Shown one piece after another: positions 58,654 through 64,000 of a stretch of 64,000 bases of DNA (positions are counted from its first letter, which is position 1; every line of letters begins with the position of its first letter). The position numbers were made by a program, and so were the translations under genes. The notes under the pieces were generated by a model. The model did no database searches. It had not been told where the DNA came from and saw only the letters and a program-made list of their open reading frames with translations. The DNA is from Psychrobacter sp. LV10R520-6 (GTDB lineage: Bacteria; Pseudomonadota; Gammaproteobacteria; Pseudomonadales; Moraxellaceae), in the NCBI RefSeq assembly GCF_900182925.1, contig NZ_LT900024.1, positions 186,001-250,000 of the forward strand, given 5' to 3'.

Positions 58654-59424
58654 TTAATTTACTTTGGTCAATTCTAGATCCATTTTTTTACCATCATTTA
58701 TCTGGCTAACTTTCACTGGTAGGTAATCCAAGCTTGGCGCTAACCAAAAGCTGGTAGAGCGACTACTATCATCATGGATGCGGTCAACGCGCACGGTATC
58801 GAACGTACCGGCAGGAACGGTTATTTTAGTATTGCCAGATTTTTTAAAAGGTGTTTTCTCAATTTTATCTTTTTTGGCCATGTAGTAATTACCAGAGAAC
58901 TTACCATTGAGTAAGTCTTGGCGAATCTGCACCTCAAGGCTTAAATCATCAAAAGCTTGCTGAGCCATGCTTAGATTGATGGTTTTGCCTTTATACGTAC
59001 TGGCCACTTGTTTTTTGCTCGGATTAAATTTGAGATTATGGGTGCGCCCAAAGCCTAGCAACTTATAAGTAGTGCTGGCTTGCGTAGGGCTAACATTGTT
59101 ACCTACTATAGTGAAGGCGCTACTTTGTGAGGCGCTAGCAATACCGGCAACGCGTGCCTTAACATCATATTTCCAGAGGTTACCTGATTTACTTATATTT
59201 CGGGTTGCTGTCCCTTTATATTTATCTTCTACGGTAAAGCTGTAATCAGCACTTGATGGCTGTATGTTTTTTGCGCTGGCAAGGGTGGGGGCAGTCATAC
59301 TTAACGCTCCAATGGTCGCGATACTGGCTCCAGTGGTAAATAGAGATAGGAGTTTGTGTTTACCACGTTTTGTGTGATTAGAATGGGGGGCTGTAGATGG
59401 CTCATTGATTGACGAAAAACTCAT
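58654..59424 (-). CDS. Exported DUF3108 protein
   Basis: This 256-residue protein has a polar N-terminus, then a signal-like hydrophobic stretch (~25-48, LFTTGASIATIGALSMTAP) with a likely cleavage near LASA. The mature part matches DUF3108: ADYSFTVEDKYKGTATRNI, the repeat-like beta strands, the block DDLSLEVQIRQDLLNGKF and VPAGTFDTVRVDRIHDDSSR with TSFWLAP. DUF3108 proteins are periplasmic beta proteins of unknown function. AAGGA precedes the ATG. It is divergent from groES. Confidence 0.82.
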   Translation of the reverse strand: MSFSSINEPSTAPHSNHTKRGKHKLLSLFTTGASIATIGALSMTAPTLASAKNIQPSSADYSFTVEDKYKGTATRNISKSGNLWKYDVKARVAGIASASQSSAFTIVGNNVSPTQASTTYKLLGFGRTHNLKFNPSKKQVASTYKGKTINLSMAQQAFDDLSLEVQIRQDLLNGKFSGNYYMAKKDKIEKTPFKKSGNTKITVPAGTFDTVRVDRIHDDSSRSTSFWLAPSLDYLPVKVSQINDGKKMDLELTKVN

Positions 59425-59830
59425 GAATGTTCCTTAATTGGTGGTCGTGCTGCTATTTCGATGCTTATTTGATACCGTGCAGTCTTTTTGATAGCTATTA
59501 TTTATTGCTTGAGGACTATAATGGTCATATGCTGTTACATTTTCAAGAGTAGTAAGCATAGTAGACGTTTGGCTCTTGTAGTTAATGTTGCCACAATCGC
59601 CTATGGCATCATTATAAGTAAAGCTTTGTCAGTAAAGTTACTGATAAGCATAAATAAATAACTCATTTTACGAAATCTTCTTGTAAATTTTTTAGCTTTA
59701 CACTTGAAGCTATCTCCTCCTGTCCCCATTTTTTGGAACAAGCTCAATGCTTATCTTTAAGATTGGCTATTGAGACATTTAGATAAAACAATTCCTTAAT
59801 TCAAACAATCAACCTTTTGGAGTCATATCG
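59425..59830 (+). other. Spacer between DUF3108 gene and groES
   Basis: These 406 bases hold no gene. They contain the heat-shock promoter at 59703-59731. No CIRCE inverted repeat (the HrcA operator) was seen, in keeping with sigma-32 control. Confidence 0.7.
59703..59731 (+). promoter_or_regulatory. Sigma-32 heat-shock promoter of groESL
   Basis: CTTGAA (59703-59708) and CCCCATTT (59724-59731) with a 15-base spacer match the sigma-32 consensus almost exactly. The start of transcription would lie about 90-95 bases before the groES ATG. Confidence 0.92.
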
Positions 59831-60121
59831 ATGAATATTCGTCCTTTGCATGACCGTATTGTCGTCCGCCGTATAGAAGAAGAAACAAAAACTGCTGGTG
59901 GTATCTTATTACCAGGTTCAGCCCAAGAAAAACCCTCACAAGGTGAAGTCTTAGCCACGGGCAATGGCCAGATTCGTGACAATGGCGAAACTCGTGCGTT
60001 AGATGTAAAAACTGGTGATAAAGTCTTGTTCGGTCAATACGCAGGCCAAACCGTTAAATTTGACGGTGAAGAGCTATTAATTATGAAAGAAGCTGATGTA
60101 TTGGGTGTATTAGAAGGCTAA
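59831..60121 (+). CDS. groS: Co-chaperonin GroES
   Basis: GroES is the heptameric lid of the GroEL chamber. The 96-residue protein begins [20 protein letters not shown] and has the mobile loop around [20 protein letters not shown] and the C-terminal [17 protein letters not shown]. Normal length. TTGGAG precedes the ATG with a 7-8 base gap. groEL follows after 157 bases without a visible terminator, so both genes share the sigma-32 promoter. Confidence 0.98.
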   Translation: MNIRPLHDRIVVRRIEEETKTAGGILLPGSAQEKPSQGEVLATGNGQIRDNGETRALDVKTGDKVLFGQYAGQTVKFDGEELLIMKEADVLGVLEG

Positions 60122-60272
60122 TTATAAATAACGCTGTTATCTGTAGATAAATACTTTTACAGAGACGTAGTAAGGGTTTAAAACTAAAGCAACGCCCTTA
60201 TAACAATAGCTAACTTATTTAAAAACATTCTTGATAATCTCATCAGATTATTCAACCAAATTATTGGAGTAA

Positions 60273-61925
<1,653 letters not shown>

Positions 61926-62266
61926 GCTGCGCTAACACCGATATTCCTATCTGCTAAAAATCATCAATAATAACTATTGGTGATTACAGCTAAGAAAAAG
62001 CCCCAACTCATTGAGTTGGGGCTTTTTTAATGTGCGTTTAATTTTAACCAAGTATGACAAGAAGCTTAATATCTCTCCGCTAGATAATACGAATTAGCTT
62101 GTCTAGTTTGTGCTAAACAGAATAACTAACGAATATTGGGTAGTTTTAATCTTATTCATAGAGTAAGTTTGAATTTTTCAATATTTACGTTCATACTCTA
62201 GTAACAAAAAGTAGCATCAGAAACACATATGAGATATTAGTCTTATTTTAGACCGAGGAAGTAATA
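61926..62266 (+). other. Spacer after groEL
   Basis: These 341 bases hold the groEL terminator (61994-62028). Otherwise only AT-rich sequence is seen. GAGGAAG lies just before the lipoprotein ATG. Confidence 0.6.
61994..62028 (+). terminator. Terminator after groEL
   Basis: AAAAAGCCCCAACTCA pairs perfectly with TGAGTTGGGGCTTTTT around a TT loop, with T residues following. It is a strong intrinsic terminator 69 bases after the groEL stop. Confidence 0.95.
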
Positions 62267-62653
62267 ATGAAAAATAAATTACCCACTATACTTATAACTT
62301 TAGCTACCATTTTTATCCTAGGTGGTTGTGCTAGTAAATCTATTAATATTCCTACAACTTATGTATCTCCAAATCAATATGCTAGTTTTAGCTGCCCTAC
62401 TTTGGAAAATGAAATGAGAGATATATCGCAAAGAGTAGCCACAATTACTGGTCAAGTAGATAAAAAAGCATCAGCTGATTCATGGCAAATGGGTGTTGGC
62501 TTAGTATTGTTTTGGCCTGCACTTTTCTTTTTAGAAGGAGGTGATGGAGCACTCCAATCCGACTATGCCCTTTTAAAAGGTAAATATGAAGCAGTATCAG
62601 CGCAGTACAATCGAAAGGACTGTGCGGTTATGACTGAAGAGGTCGCTGGATAA
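62267..62653 (+). CDS. Small lipoprotein, function unknown
   Basis: This 128-residue protein has a lipoprotein signal: basic MKNK, a hydrophobic core (LPTILITLATIFILGG) and the lipobox LGGC with Cys21. The residue after Cys is Ala, which favours sorting to the outer membrane. The mature part has a region with two Cys (FSCPTLENEMRDISQ and a C-terminal DCAVMTEE) and one internal hydrophobic stretch (MGVGLVLFWPALFFLEGGDG, ~75-95). No family was recognised. GAGGAAG precedes the ATG. Confidence 0.8.
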   Translation: MKNKLPTILITLATIFILGGCASKSINIPTTYVSPNQYASFSCPTLENEMRDISQRVATITGQVDKKASADSWQMGVGLVLFWPALFFLEGGDGALQSDYALLKGKYEAVSAQYNRKDCAVMTEEVAG

Positions 62654-63016
62654 CTATGCTTTGCCAAATAGTTATTTTTAACACAGTGAAATCTAGTGGC
62701 TTATTTCTATTGATATGAGCCACTTTTATAACACTACCCGTTTCACCTTCCCTCGACTTGCCTTATTAGTATTTGCCCTTCTACAAGAATGGACTCAATA
62801 GACCATTCTCCATGCATACTTGTACATCGTCTTTAATCGACTAATGTAATCTGATACTGTAGAAGGAAAATAATCCTCAACAAGATATTCAATTAGTGTT
62901 GTCAATTTTTTATGGTTAATAACGCTACTACAAAACAAAACCCCGATAGGCTTGGCTTTTCGGGGTTTTTTAACGGGTATTTTTAGAATTAAGGAAGCTT
63001 TACTTAATTTTTATCA
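62654..63016. other. Spacer between lipoprotein gene and yaaA
   Basis: These 363 bases include a weak 7-bp dyad AGTGGCT/AGCCACT (62694-62723) followed by TTTT, a possible lipoprotein terminator, and the strong hairpin at 62937-62971. A minus-strand frame without a start is open down to a TGA at 62795-62797; it may be chance or a decayed gene. Confidence 0.5.
62937..62971. terminator. Terminator downstream of yaaA
   Basis: AAAACCCCGA and TCGGGGTTTT form a stem around a loop of about 12 bases, with TTTTTT on one side and an A-rich stretch on the other. It lies 46 bases after the yaaA stop on the minus strand and can also act on the plus strand. Confidence 0.85.
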
Positions 63017-63817
63017 TTACTGATCCACAGCATCCCGTCTAAACGTCCAAGTCTTATCATCAGAAGCCTCCGCACAATAATAATATCCTGCTAGATTAAA
63101 CGCCTTGAGCTGTTCTGCGCTGGTAAGTCTATTATCAGCGGCATACTTTACCATCAGTCCACGTGCTTTTTTTGCATAGAAGCTAATGACTTTATACTGT
63201 CCATTTTTCTCATCTTCAAAACGTGGCGTGATGATCAATGCATCCAATACCTTTTTCTTTACCGCTTTAAAATATTCATTCGATGCCAAGTTAATTAACA
63301 CTGGCGGCTCATTTGCTGATTGTACATCCCTGATACGCATGTTCAGTAGCTCGGTAATCTGCTCGCCCCAAAACTCATATAAATTGGCACCTTGCTCATT
63401 TTGAAGCTTAGTTCCCATCTCTAACCGATACGGCTGGATTAAGTCCAATGGTTTTAGCACACCATATAAGCCTGACAATATCCCCAAGTGTTCATTTAAA
63501 TATATGATTGTCTCTTTATCCATGCCATAACTGTCTAATCCCGTATAGACATCGCCTGCGAATAAGTAGCTAGCCGCTTTGGCATTGTCAGTGGTAAAGG
63601 GCAGCTGCCAGTTGTGATTGCGCGTCGCATTAAGGGTAGCAAGATCAGATGAGATACCCATAAGCTCTTGCAAATCTATCGGATCTTTGGTTTTAAGTTG
63701 TTGAATGAGCTGTGCTGATCGGTTAATGAGTGCAGGCTGACTGTAACAACTGTCAAGGCTTACGGGTACAGCATCCGTTTCGTTCAATGATTTAGCAGGG
63801 GAGAGTACAAAATACAT
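63017..63817 (-). CDS. yaaA: Peroxide stress resistance protein YaaA
   Basis: YaaA (DUF328) lowers free iron during peroxide stress in E. coli and binds DNA. The 266-residue protein has MYFVLSPAKSLNETD at the start, LMGISSDLATLNATRNHNW, PAIFLFAGDVYTGLD-like ASYLFAGDVYTGLDSYGM, LSGLYGVLKPLDLIQPYRLE with MGTKL, and the C-terminal KKARGLMVKYAADNRLTS. AAGGA is 6 bases before the ATG at 63817 but touches an in-frame ATG two codons earlier, so 63817 is chosen. Confidence 0.95.
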   Translation of the reverse strand: MYFVLSPAKSLNETDAVPVSLDSCYSQPALINRSAQLIQQLKTKDPIDLQELMGISSDLATLNATRNHNWQLPFTTDNAKAASYLFAGDVYTGLDSYGMDKETIIYLNEHLGILSGLYGVLKPLDLIQPYRLEMGTKLQNEQGANLYEFWGEQITELLNMRIRDVQSANEPPVLINLASNEYFKAVKKKVLDALIITPRFEDEKNGQYKVISFYAKKARGLMVKYAADNRLTSAEQLKAFNLAGYYYCAEASDDKTWTFRRDAVDQ

Positions 63818-64000
63818 AATCATTCCTTATTTAGTAGACCAATGACAAATCTGTTACGGTATCAGATTCGCTCAACGTATTACATTTAAAGTTTGCATCT
63901 ATCTTTCTCGTACCCGTATTATATGGGTCTAGTTATAGATTACAGCGAGCTGAAAAAATAAAAATTTCAAATATAACAATAAAATTTATGGAAATGGTGT

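Overview
The window looks like a stretch of chromosome from a gammaproteobacterium of the family Moraxellaceae, most likely Psychrobacter or a close relative. The reasons are the moderate to low GC content with AT-rich spacers, the order rpmF-fabD-fabG-acpP with no plsX or fabH between rpmF and fabD (known in Acinetobacter and Psychrobacter), a GatCAB amidotransferase, pyrB paired with a catalytically dead pyrC homologue, and the sequence character of the ribosomal proteins. The genus call is inference from gene order and protein resemblance; no search was run.

Layout. 1-2.9 kb: the end of a LysM/SPOR envelope protein, a DUF2726 protein, a DUF1853 protein and tRNA-Pro(GGG). 3.0-6.5 kb: gatC-gatA-gatB on the minus strand. 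6.5-7.4 kb: a long spacer with a 128-bp MITE-like element flanked by 9-bp direct repeats. 7.4-12.8 kb: the cell-shape cluster mreB-mreC-mreD-maf(yhdE)-rng. 13.3-27.5 kb: the S10, spc and alpha ribosomal protein clusters (28 genes including secY and rpoA), with a probable promoter before rplN and a terminator-like hairpin before rplF. 27.6-33.3 kb: yciO, epmC, yceD, rpmF, fabD, fabG and acpP. 33.7-38.1 kb: a Kbp-like BON/LysM protein, queG, nnr and a DUF4124 protein. 38.3-42.5 kb: branched-chain amino acid synthesis genes ilvI-ilvH-ilvC behind a leader of about 650 nt. 42.8-44.5 kb: a small membrane protein, a cold-shock protein and a DUF421 gene interrupted by one stop codon. 44.9-46.8 kb: etfB-etfA. 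46.8-52.1 kb: a SpoU-type RNA methyltransferase, fbp, pyrB, pyrC' and a DUF2127 membrane protein. 52.2-59.4 kb: membrane proteins (NhaP-type antiporter, DUF2254, YihY), wrbA, DUF2069 and DUF3108. 59.7-61.9 kb: groES-groEL behind a near-consensus sigma-32 promoter. 62.3-63.8 kb: a small lipoprotein and yaaA.

How the parts work together: this is a core housekeeping region. It covers translation (ribosomal proteins, Gln/Asn-tRNA amidation, EF-P hydroxylation, queuosine, rRNA processing), protein export and folding (SecY, GroESL), fatty acid, pyrimidine and branched-chain amino acid synthesis, and control of cell shape. I saw no phage, CRISPR array, toxin-antitoxin pair, defence island or biosynthetic cluster. 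No undescribed multi-gene system can be supported. The most unusual signals are small: the MITE-like element, the stop codon in the DUF421 gene, hairpins inside the mre and spc operons, the long ilv leader, and several short tandem or inverted repeats in spacers.
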